Positions 24,049 to 31,979 of a DNA stretch of 64,000 nt are shown one piece after another; position 1 is the first letter of the stretch; each line of letters starts with the position of its first letter. The stretch comes from Exiguobacterium sp. SL-9. GTDB lineage: Bacteria; Bacillota; Bacilli; Exiguobacteriales; Exiguobacteriaceae. The translations under genes and the position numbers were made by a program. The stretch lies in contig NZ_SJUO01000003.1 of NCBI RefSeq assembly GCF_004336985.1, forward strand, positions 366,309 through 430,308, read 5' to 3'. The notes under the pieces were generated by a model. The model made no database searches. It was not told the origin of the DNA and saw only the letters and a program-made list of their open reading frames with translations.

Positions 24049-24897
24049 ATGGAATCGATGAACGGCCTGGCCCGCATCCGTGGCGCCTACACGACACTGA
24101 GCAAGAAAGAGCAACGCATCGCTGACTATATCTTGAAACAGCCCGAACGCATCATCCACCATACGATCAACCAAGTCGCCGACGACCTCGACGTCGCCGA
24201 GTCGACCGTGTTCCGCTTCTGTCAGCGCGTCGGCTTCAAAGGTTATCAGGCGCTGAAAATCGCGCTCGCCACCGATGTCGTCGCGCCGCTCCAAGACATT
24301 CATGAGGACATCTCGAACGAGGACACACCGCATGAAATCGCCGAGAAAATTTTTACTTCGAACGTGAAGACACTCGAGGCGACCCGGCAAATCTTGGACG
24401 CGGCCTCGCTCGACAAATCGGTCGCGCTGCTGTTGTCGGCTCGCCGCATCGAGTTTTTCGGGAGCGGGGGTTCGGCCGTCATCGCGCTCGACGCGTACCA
24501 TAAGTTCGTCCGGAGCGGCCTGTTCGTCACCGCGAACTTGGAGTCGCACATGCAGCTCATGTCGGCGTCCCAACTGACGAACGACGACGTCGCCGTCCTC
24601 ATCTCGCACTCGGGTGCCTCGAAAGATACGCTCGACGTGGCGAAAGTGTTGAACGAGCGCGGCGTCCCGACGATTGCGATCACGAATTATGCGAAGTCAC
24701 CGCTGTCGAAGCTGTGTGACGTCGCCCTCTATACGGTGTCGCAAGAGACCGAGTTCCGGTCTGAGGCGCTCGCCTCGCGAATCGCCGAGCTCAGTCTGAT
24801 TGACGCCTTGTTCACCGTCGTCATGATGCGGCGTGGGGAAGACGGGAGAGAGTCGCTCCAAAAGATGCGGGAAGCCATCTCGCTACGCCGAATCTGA
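24049..24897 (+). CDS. RpiR/MurR-family transcriptional regulator (HTH plus SIS domain)
   Basis: A 282-residue regulator. The N-terminal HTH_6 (LSKKEQRIADYILKQPERII, then LDVAESTVFRFCQRVGFKGY, residues 15-75) is followed by a SIS sugar-phosphate-binding domain (RIEFFGSGGSAVIALDAYHK, then VLISHSGASKDTLDVAKVLN). Family members respond to phosphosugars such as 6-phosphogluconate or MurNAc-6-phosphate. The start at 24049 follows AAGGGTGA. No sugar gene is adjacent; the nearest candidate target is the gluconate operon 6 kb away, a guess only. Base composition is GC-rich again, unlike the surface protein before it. Confidence 0.92.
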   Translation: MESMNGLARIRGAYTTLSKKEQRIADYILKQPERIIHHTINQVADDLDVAESTVFRFCQRVGFKGYQALKIALATDVVAPLQDIHEDISNEDTPHEIAEKIFTSNVKTLEATRQILDAASLDKSVALLLSARRIEFFGSGGSAVIALDAYHKFVRSGLFVTANLESHMQLMSASQLTNDDVAVLISHSGASKDTLDVAKVLNERGVPTIAITNYAKSPLSKLCDVALYTVSQETEFRSEALASRIAELSLIDALFTVVMMRRGEDGRESLQKMREAISLRRI

Positions 24898-24978
24898 CGA
24901 AATAGGATTACATTTTGCAAAAAGGTGGAAATTATAAGTCTGAGCGTAACGCGAGGTTTAGAGAGAGAAGGTGGACCG

Positions 24979-25365
24979 ATGAACCATATTGATTTTAAGT
25001 CCTCTGACCACTACAACGAGTTCAAGCGATTGGCACAACGGCTCACGGATCCCGGTCAGACGGACCGAGAATATTTTGCCGCGCTGTATGTGATATCAGG
25101 GAATCAACAAATTCGTGAGCGAATGCTTCCTTATATGGACCTGGAGGCTGGTACAATCCGTACCTCGACCATCATTGATGACAATACGTTCGACAATCGA
25201 GAATTTGTTCTCGCCAAGCTCATCATTCACTTGTACAACCATAAAGAATGGGTCTTGCCGACCGAGCTGATTTCTCTTCCTGAAGATGACTATAAGCTTG
25301 CGATGCAGGCGATGACCCTATGCCGAAACGAGCAGTTTGACGGGGTGACAATCCCGAATGACTGA
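24979..25365 (+). CDS. Hypothetical small cytoplasmic protein (possibly DUF6075-like)
   Basis: A 128-residue soluble protein: HIDFKSSDHYNEFKRLAQRL, then DREYFAALYVISGNQQIRER and NREFVLAKLIIHLYNHKEWV. This pattern recalls small Bacillus proteins of the DUF6075 type, a recollection and not a verified match. Mostly helical, without signal peptide or membrane segment. GAAGGTGG before the ATG at 24979 supports the start; a longer frame to 24925 lacks a site. It is alone between the RpiR-type gene and its own terminator. Confidence 0.72.
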   Translation: MNHIDFKSSDHYNEFKRLAQRLTDPGQTDREYFAALYVISGNQQIRERMLPYMDLEAGTIRTSTIIDDNTFDNREFVLAKLIIHLYNHKEWVLPTELISLPEDDYKLAMQAMTLCRNEQFDGVTIPND

Positions 25366-25369
25366 CCGT

Positions 25370-25399
25370 AGCCTGTCCTGATCGTGGGCAGGTTTTTTT
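25370..25399 (+). terminator. Intrinsic terminator
   Basis: GCCTGTCC-TGATCGT-GGGCAGGT followed by TTTTTT, 5 bases after the stop of the preceding hypothetical gene. Confidence 0.88.
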
Positions 25400-25434
25400 A
25401 TGCGCAGCATATAGCGTGTGAACAAACTGAACAG

Positions 25435-25481
25435 TAAAAAAACCCACGAAGATGCCGATGAAGAAGGTATCTCGTGGGTTT
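25435..25481 (-). terminator. Intrinsic terminator of the PelA-type hydrolase gene
   Basis: On the minus strand AACCCACGA and TCGTGGGTT enclose an inner GATACC/GGCATC pairing; seven T's follow. It lies about 60 bases beyond the hydrolase stop. Confidence 0.82.
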
Positions 25482-25543
25482 GTCATGTAGAGAGTTCACG
25501 TTGTATAATTTTCCATATTTGTAATACAATCAGATAAATACTG

Positions 25544-26401
25544 TTAAAATTGATTGTAATTTGATGTCGGATTCGTATGGAAATGAATGAATCCGTTCTT
25601 TTTCGCATAGGAGGCACTCGTGGATCGTTGTGTAGACGAAACAGTTAATGTTTTAATCCCAAATGTCTTGTCGAGCTTGCGAAGTTCTTTCATCCGGTCT
25701 TTTGACCATTGGTCCTTCGATACGACACGGTAGTTAAACCCCTCCCACATGATGCCATCGACATACGGCGATGTGTGCGTTTGTAGTGTGGCGAAGCCCC
25801 AGTTTTGAATCAATGAAAGGGAAGGATGATGCGCTTTGATTGATTTCATGAACGTCCGCATGCCGTTACGTTGTGCTTTTAACGTGGCAGGGTGCGCCGA
25901 ATGCTCATTGTCAATATTTCCGACGGTGTCCAAAAAAGCACCATCCAAACCTTTCGCCACAATTTGCTTGTTCACTTCACGTCGTAACAGTGAACGATAG
26001 TGGGTCGAGGTCATGTCGACCAAATAAGAATCCCATGTCGCGTAGTGGACACGTTTTCCGTTGCGATAAAAGAAGTCAGACTGCTTCATCTGCTTGATGA
26101 AATTGACGTTCCAGTTGTCCGCTTCCATCGTGTTGATGTATCCATACACCTTTGTCCCATACTTCTGTAACTCTTTGATTTGAGTCGCCGTATAATAAAC
26201 AGGCTCGATAATGACCATGTCATATTGTTGCATCTTCTTAATCTTCGCCTTGGTCGGCATGTCGTAATAAATTTTATACGACTTGACGTTCGCCAGTGGA
26301 TTGCTCGATTGGGCGGACGCTTGTTGAGGCGACCATAAAGTTAGCCCGAGGACGAGCGCACAGCAGAGTGACACCCATTTTCTTGTTGACATCATACGCA
26401 T
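25544..26401 (-). CDS. Secreted TIM-barrel glycoside hydrolase (GH114/GH166-like), probable stand-alone PelA hydrolase
   Basis: A 285-residue protein with a clear signal peptide (residues 1-30, ending SAQS). The rest is a TIM barrel of the endo-alpha-1,4-polygalactosaminidase type: YDMVIIEPVYYTATQI, TKVYGYINTMEAD, GLDGAFLDTVGN and VDGIMWEGFNYR give the acidic residues on successive strands. In Gram-negative PelA this domain is fused to the deacetylase and cuts Pel, a galactosamine/GalNAc polymer. Here it is separate and divergent from a Pel operon whose PelA has only the deacetylase. AGGAGG before 26401 sets the start; the frame to 26542 has no site. Confidence 0.82.
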   Translation of the reverse strand: MRMMSTRKWVSLCCALVLGLTLWSPQQASAQSSNPLANVKSYKIYYDMPTKAKIKKMQQYDMVIIEPVYYTATQIKELQKYGTKVYGYINTMEADNWNVNFIKQMKQSDFFYRNGKRVHYATWDSYLVDMTSTHYRSLLRREVNKQIVAKGLDGAFLDTVGNIDNEHSAHPATLKAQRNGMRTFMKSIKAHHPSLSLIQNWGFATLQTHTSPYVDGIMWEGFNYRVVSKDQWSKDRMKELRKLDKTFGIKTLTVSSTQRSTSASYAKKNGFIHFHTNPTSNYNQF

Positions 26402-26589
26402 AAAAACCCTCCTGATTGTAATCAGAGAGCGGTAAGTGCAGACTGGCGATCGGTATCTAAAAAGATCGACGACCCATGTCTTTGCGCCCTTACTTTTCAG
26501 TAAGTTTGCCCGTCTCGATATGTTGTATTGTCGAACAATCAATTCGATGTCCTATCTATAAAATACCATGTAAAGGAATGAGTGACACT

Positions 26590-27816
26590 ATGATTTATAC
26601 CCAGCATCGCACGTCGATTAAATGGATTGAAATGATTGTGACTATTTTACTTATCGGCATATTGGACTATACGTTTAACTTGTCGGTATCTGAATGGGCA
26701 ATCGACCCGCTTATTTTTTATATTCTTCTCTTTTCATTGCGATATGGGTTGCTCGGTGCGTTCGTCAGTTTCACGTTAACGAGTCTGTATCATTTTTCAT
26801 TTTTGTTGATGGAAGGCGCAGACCTCCTGTTGTTTCTCTATGACTCGAAAGAGTTGGCTTGGATTCTGCTTCACTTCTTCGTGGCGTTGAGCGCGGGTAT
26901 TTTCAGTACCTCATATCGCGAGCGTTACCAGTCGTTGCACATTCGCCAAGAAGAAGTCGTCGATGAGAACGCGCAACTGAAGCAGACGGTTCAAAAGCTT
27001 CAAGAATCGCAAAACGAGATGAGGAAACGCGTGCTCGACTCGACGTATACATTGTCAAAAATCTATGAGGTCGGCCTCCATTTAGATCAAGATGTGACCG
27101 GCTTAGTGCGTGACCATTTGATCGGGACGTTCACGCGTGTCTTTAAAGCCCGACAAATTGGTCTGTATCACGTGGACACGTCACGCCGGACGCTTCGCCT
27201 TCACGTCCGTTCAGGCGACGTCGACCGTCTGCCCCAGACGTTGTTCATCGATTCGGACGCAGGGATGTTTCAGCGAATGTTTCAAACGAAACGACCGACT
27301 CTACGTTTGGCAGACGAATTAGAAGGACCGCTTCTCGTCGCGCCGGTCTGTTACGACGGTGATGTGAAAGAAGTACTGATCGTCCACGAGGTGGACATCC
27401 TCCGCCTGCGCAGCCATGAAATGAATATGATGAAGCTCGTATTGGACTGGGCGGGGACACGGATTGAGAAAGCGGATGCGCTCGAATGGTTGCTCGTGAG
27501 CGATCAACTCGTGGATGGGACACGCATGTTCAGAATGGACGCCTTCGAACAAAAAGTGGCGCAACAAGTGCTTCGCCATGAGCAATACGGACAACCGTAT
27601 AGTACGGTCAGGCTCTCTGTGGAAGGGGTCGACTTGACGTTGATTGAGATGGAGTTGATTTTAAGGCAGTCCATGCGTGAAATCGATATCATCGGCTATG
27701 ACGAGGATGAGCAGATGCTTCACTTCCTCCTTCCCGGCACACCGGTCGAATCCGCGGAGCGGTTCAAAGAGCGGATTGAGCATGTGTTCTATGTGAAAGG
27801 GGGGAAACGTTTATGA
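26590..27816 (+). CDS. pelD: PelD-like inner-membrane cyclic-di-GMP receptor
   Basis: A 408-residue protein: about four membrane segments (residues 10-115), a coiled coil (SLHIRQEEVVDENAQLKQTV), a GAF domain (about 160-290) and a C-terminal degenerate GGDEF domain (about 310-400). The GGDEF signature is replaced by GYDEDEQ, so it cannot make cyclic-di-GMP, but an RxxD motif (REID, residues 363-366) stands just before it where the inhibitory c-di-GMP site lies. That is the PelD plan: binding switches on Pel synthesis. The start is ATG at 26590; an ATG at 26578 is too close to the AAAGGA. pelE overlaps its end by 4 bases. Confidence 0.85.
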   Translation: MIYTQHRTSIKWIEMIVTILLIGILDYTFNLSVSEWAIDPLIFYILLFSLRYGLLGAFVSFTLTSLYHFSFLLMEGADLLLFLYDSKELAWILLHFFVALSAGIFSTSYRERYQSLHIRQEEVVDENAQLKQTVQKLQESQNEMRKRVLDSTYTLSKIYEVGLHLDQDVTGLVRDHLIGTFTRVFKARQIGLYHVDTSRRTLRLHVRSGDVDRLPQTLFIDSDAGMFQRMFQTKRPTLRLADELEGPLLVAPVCYDGDVKEVLIVHEVDILRLRSHEMNMMKLVLDWAGTRIEKADALEWLLVSDQLVDGTRMFRMDAFEQKVAQQVLRHEQYGQPYSTVRLSVEGVDLTLIEMELILRQSMREIDIIGYDEDEQMLHFLLPGTPVESAERFKERIEHVFYVKGGKRL

Positions 27817-28730
27817 CCGGATGGCTGTTAGTTGCGTTGTTTGTGCTTCACGCCATTCTGTTAATCATCGTTTATCGGCTCGTTGTCCTCCCGAGAACGG
27901 AAGGCGAGCAACGAGGGATTTGGCTCTCCATTTTTCTTCTCAGTGCCGTCATCCCGATTATCGGCGAGCTGTTCGGCATCGTGGCCTATGGCATCTCACG
28001 TCGTTTCGCCTCTTCGAAGACGCTTCTCGACTACGATGAATACATCACCTTTGAAGCGGTCAACCTCGAGCGGTTGCAACAACAAGCGAAAGAAGACCTT
28101 GATCTTGTCCCGTTGACAGAAGGCTTACAGATGGATGGGAAGAAACGAAAGCAGTCCATCACACAACTCATGTCGACACCGTTGTCAAATACGGAAGAAT
28201 ACTTAACCCTCGGTCTTGAGCACGAAGACACCGAAACGGTCCACTACGCGGCAACGGTCAGAAACACGTTATTCGACCGATACGAGTTGCTGTTAAAACA
28301 ACGCGTGGCGCAAGTGAACGAGGAACGACCGGAGACAATTTACCCTGTCATCGAGACGGGCATGTCGTTTCTAGACAGTGGTTTGTTGGACCAAGATATG
28401 CAACATCGAATTGAGTCGCTCGTCATGACACATTTAGATCAGCTCGGTGAGCAGGATGAGACTGATTTGATGTATTTACGGACGAAAGCCCGTCTGTCCT
28501 TTCGGTCTGGTGCGTTTGAGACGGGCGTACGACTTGCAGAGGCGCTCACGCTACATCATCCTCAGGTAGCTGATGGGTACATCATGTTAATCGAGCATCA
28601 TATGACGAACGGGGATTGGGCCTCGTTACGTCCGACGCTCGATTGGCTGCGTCAAAACATTAGTATGCAAGACGTGCCTGAAGATTATCGCTTTGTCATC
28701 CAACAGTTAGAAGGTGCCATCCATGAATAA
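27813..28730 (+). CDS. pelE: PelE-like membrane protein with TPR-type helical domain
   Basis: A 305-residue protein. Two N-terminal membrane segments (residues 3-25 and 37-60, with IIGELFGIVAYGISRRF) precede a soluble helical region. The last 120 residues look like degenerate TPR repeats (MYLRTKARLSFRSGAFETGV, then MLIEHHMTNGDWASLRPTLD). PelE binds PelD in the inner-membrane synthase complex of known Pel systems. Sequence similarity is weak by eye; the call rests on position between pelD and the deacetylase and on topology. It overlaps pelD by 4 bases and the next gene by 8. Confidence 0.78.
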   Translation: MTGWLLVALFVLHAILLIIVYRLVVLPRTEGEQRGIWLSIFLLSAVIPIIGELFGIVAYGISRRFASSKTLLDYDEYITFEAVNLERLQQQAKEDLDLVPLTEGLQMDGKKRKQSITQLMSTPLSNTEEYLTLGLEHEDTETVHYAATVRNTLFDRYELLLKQRVAQVNEERPETIYPVIETGMSFLDSGLLDQDMQHRIESLVMTHLDQLGEQDETDLMYLRTKARLSFRSGAFETGVRLAEALTLHHPQVADGYIMLIEHHMTNGDWASLRPTLDWLRQNISMQDVPEDYRFVIQQLEGAIHE

Positions 28731-30564
28731 ATCGATTACGACTTATATCGTTTCCTTATTTTCGCTGTTGATCGCTCTGATTGTCGTCGTCCAGTTCATC
28801 CGACTCGACTATGGGCATCGACTCATCCCGAAAGAATCACATGAGCCAAAATCCTTTACGACGCTTGCGGGAGAGGCGAGCAAATTAGAGGGAGAACCGG
28901 TAAACATCTACATCCATGAGAACGAGGACGAGTTGTCCACTTCCATCTTGACGAATGTGAAGTATGCGCTAGACTATGCGAAATTGGCCTATGAGTCGAT
29001 TGCGGTGGATGACATCGCGTCGATTGAGCCATCGCCACAACACGTCCTCATCGTCAGTGGGGAAAACACGGAAGCGTGGCCATATGAGACGATTCGCTCG
29101 TTCGTCGAGCGCGGCGGACGGCTCTATGTCGCGGGTCGTTTCATCGACCAGTCGTGGTCCGATCTCGTCGGCGTCCGTGACTTTGGCGATTTTAAGGATG
29201 GGATTAACGGGTTGACGTTCGAACGAGAGTTGTTCCCAGGGTATGTCGACTTGCCGCAAGACTCTGAGTTGTTCATCCATAGTATCGCGGACGTCGACTT
29301 GAAGGCCGAGGCCGACGTCTTCATTTCGGCAAAGGATGAGCCGATTTTATGGAAAGCCCCGTACGGACAAGGAGAGGTCATGTTTTGGAATACGACCTCG
29401 TTGACCGACAAGAACTCACGAGGGCTTATCGTACAGTCACTATCCATGATGTTTCCTGCGTTCGTCATGCCACAGGCCGGCATTAAAGTCGTGCATCTCG
29501 ATGACTTCCCGGCACCGGTCCCGAACAATTCACATCCGGTCATCACAGAAGAGTACGATTTGTCGATCAAAGAGTTTTTCTCGGAAGTATGGTGGAAGGA
29601 CATGAAGCAAATCGGGGAAGACTTTGATGTCGTCTACTCCGGCTTTTTGATTGGGAGTTACAAAGCGACGAATGAAGAGACGGCCGAACAGCTCATCGAC
29701 AAAGTGCGGGCGCCGATGCTCGAGTACGGCCGCGGGCTCATTCAGACGAACGGAGAAGTCGGATTGCACGGCTTCAACCACCAACCACTCGTCATGGGTG
29801 ATGAGATCATGGACCCCGAACTCGGTTACACGAGATGGGACAGCCAAGCGGCGATGCGCTCCGCGGTCGACCGTGTCGTCGAGACGTTTGAATATTATTT
29901 GCCGAATGAGTCGATTCGCAGTTATGTCCCACCCTCGAACATTATTGGCGACTCGGGTCTTCAAGTATTGAATGACAAGTTTCCAAACGGTTTGATTGTC
30001 GCTGGGCTGTATAGCGGGGACGCTTCAAAAGGGAGTTATATCCAGGAGTTCGGACCTGACCCGAATTATCCGAATCTCTATGATTTCCCCCGTGTGTCGA
30101 GTGGGTATAACGAGACGCCGGATGACTTGTTCGTCGTCGTTGACGCCGTCGCCAACTTTGGACTCGTCTCACATTTCATTCATCCGGATGATGTCTTGGA
30201 TGAGTATCGCTCGAAAGGAAAAGGATGGGGGACGATGAAGGAGTCGTTCGGTGGTTTGTTCGAAACGCTTCAGGGGACGTATCCACACCTGGAGGGATTG
30301 ACGCAATACGACGCATATCGGAAGTATGAACTGTATCAAGATGCTCAAATCGACGTCGCGTATACGGAAGACGCGATTGAGATCAACGCGCAACAACTGA
30401 TTGTGCCATCGACTGTGCTCGTTCGACTTGAGTCAGACAAGCATCTTGCCACAGGCTCGTTCGACTTTGGCGACGTGCAAGCGTTCGATGAGAGCGGGAC
30501 ACTATATCAGGTTCAATTGAGAGACACGTCGGTCCGTCTCCCGATTTTGGAGGGTCGCCCATGA
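28723..30564 (+). CDS. pelA: PelA-type polysaccharide deacetylase (DUF2194), hydrolase domain absent
   Basis: A 613-residue, membrane-anchored extracellular protein (membrane segment at residues 8-27). A Rossmann-like glutamine-amidotransferase-type region comes first (about 60-250), then the deacetylase: VVHLDDFPAPVP with Asp260-Asp261 and GLHGFNH with His349 and His353. It would remove N-acetyl groups from Pel. Gram-negative PelA also has an N-terminal GH166 hydrolase; here that part is missing and a matching enzyme is coded divergently at 25544-26401. The start at 28723 follows GAAGGTG and overlaps pelE by 8 bases. Confidence 0.85.
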   Translation: MNKSITTYIVSLFSLLIALIVVVQFIRLDYGHRLIPKESHEPKSFTTLAGEASKLEGEPVNIYIHENEDELSTSILTNVKYALDYAKLAYESIAVDDIASIEPSPQHVLIVSGENTEAWPYETIRSFVERGGRLYVAGRFIDQSWSDLVGVRDFGDFKDGINGLTFERELFPGYVDLPQDSELFIHSIADVDLKAEADVFISAKDEPILWKAPYGQGEVMFWNTTSLTDKNSRGLIVQSLSMMFPAFVMPQAGIKVVHLDDFPAPVPNNSHPVITEEYDLSIKEFFSEVWWKDMKQIGEDFDVVYSGFLIGSYKATNEETAEQLIDKVRAPMLEYGRGLIQTNGEVGLHGFNHQPLVMGDEIMDPELGYTRWDSQAAMRSAVDRVVETFEYYLPNESIRSYVPPSNIIGDSGLQVLNDKFPNGLIVAGLYSGDASKGSYIQEFGPDPNYPNLYDFPRVSSGYNETPDDLFVVVDAVANFGLVSHFIHPDDVLDEYRSKGKGWGTMKESFGGLFETLQGTYPHLEGLTQYDAYRKYELYQDAQIDVAYTEDAIEINAQQLIVPSTVLVRLESDKHLATGSFDFGDVQAFDESGTLYQVQLRDTSVRLPILEGRP

Positions 30565-31979
30565 AAATAGGAATTGTAGTCGAAGGAAGTTATCCATATG
30601 TCAGTGGAGGCGTCTCGAGCTGGGTTCACATGTTGATGCAACAGATGCCGATGCATGAGTTCGAGATTATCTCGATTATGCCGAATCCGAAGTCAGAGGC
30701 GGACTACCGGTACACGTTACCGGAGAATGTCACAGGCGTGACGACACTCGCCCTCAATCAACGGTCAAAGCGTAAGCGACGGATGCCCGACTTGACGCCG
30801 GAAGAGCGCGAACGGATTAAAACGTGGATGACGTTCGGCCACGTCGAGTCCTCGATTTATCCGTTGCTCGAACAAGGAATCGGGACGCCCGAACAATTTT
30901 TCTCGAGTCGTCTGTTTTATCAGCTCGTCACAGAGAACTATCAAGAAGAAGGCCAAGCCGGGTCGTTCATTAATTACTTTTGGATGTGGCGCAGCATGTA
31001 TGCGCCCGTCCTTGATTTGTTGCAGGCGGAGTTGCCCCGCGTCGACGTCGTTCACGCCGCATCGACGGGTTACGCCGGTTTGATTGCGAGCGCGATGAAA
31101 GAACGGCAGGAGATTCCGTTCTTCCTCACAGAGCATGGCATCTATTCACGTGAGCGGGAGGAAGAACTGTTACAGGCGTCGTGGATTCCTGCGGAGTTCC
31201 GGACACACTGGATTCAATTTTTCCATCACTTGTCACGCGAGGCTTATCGCAAGGCCGATGAGGTGATCACGTTGTTTGAACGAAACAGTGAGCTGCAACG
31301 TCAGCTCGGTGCGCCGACCGAGAAGTTGAGCATCATTCCGAATGGGATTGATGTGACCGGACTCTCGGCACTCGGTCACATCGAAGGTGATGACAAGCTC
31401 CGAATCGGTGCCATCGTCCGCGTCGTCCCGATCAAGGACATTAAGACGATGATTTATGCCGCGAAGCTGCTTCAGGACATGCTCGTCCCGTTCGAGTTGA
31501 CGATCATGGGACCACTCGACGAGGACCGCGAATATGCGGCAGAATGTCAGACGCTCATCCGGCAACTCGAGCTCGAGCAACATGTCTTCTTGGTCGGGAA
31601 AGTCGATATTCGTCAACACTTGCCACGATTTGATGTCTGTCTGTTGACGAGTATCTCAGAGGGACAACCGCTTGCGGTATTGGAAGGAATGGCTGCCGGC
31701 GTCCCTTGGATCGTAACAGACGTCGGGGCATGCGCGGAGCTCGTGAACGGCCGTCCGGACGAACCGTTCGGACCGGCCGGGTTCGTCGTCCCTCCGGTCA
31801 ATCCACGTCGGATTGCCGAGCGGTGCGTTTGGTTTTATCAAAAAAAGGATGACGCACGAAAACTCGGGCGAAACGGTCAGCAACGGGTCGAGACCTATTA
31901 TCGCACCGACCAGTTCATCGAGGCGTATGTCAATCTATATGAAGAAAGGAGCGCGGCACATGGCGGGTATCGGCTTTAA
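30561..31979 (+). CDS. pelF: PelF-type GT4 glycosyltransferase
   Basis: A 472-residue cytoplasmic glycosyltransferase, expected to polymerise Pel from UDP-GalNAc or UDP-GlcNAc. The opening MKIGIVVEGSYPYVSGGVSS is characteristic of PelF. Later parts are FFLTEHGIYSREREEELLQA, SIIPNGID, RIGAIVRVVPIKDIKTMIYA and the nucleotide-binding SISEGQPLAVLEGMAAGVP with the two glutamates of GT-B enzymes. It overlaps the deacetylase gene by 4 bases and pelG by 20. A galE gene (41950-42963) in the same window could supply galacto-configured sugar nucleotide. Confidence 0.93.
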   Translation: MKIGIVVEGSYPYVSGGVSSWVHMLMQQMPMHEFEIISIMPNPKSEADYRYTLPENVTGVTTLALNQRSKRKRRMPDLTPEERERIKTWMTFGHVESSIYPLLEQGIGTPEQFFSSRLFYQLVTENYQEEGQAGSFINYFWMWRSMYAPVLDLLQAELPRVDVVHAASTGYAGLIASAMKERQEIPFFLTEHGIYSREREEELLQASWIPAEFRTHWIQFFHHLSREAYRKADEVITLFERNSELQRQLGAPTEKLSIIPNGIDVTGLSALGHIEGDDKLRIGAIVRVVPIKDIKTMIYAAKLLQDMLVPFELTIMGPLDEDREYAAECQTLIRQLELEQHVFLVGKVDIRQHLPRFDVCLLTSISEGQPLAVLEGMAAGVPWIVTDVGACAELVNGRPDEPFGPAGFVVPPVNPRRIAERCVWFYQKKDDARKLGRNGQQRVETYYRTDQFIEAYVNLYEERSAAHGGYRL

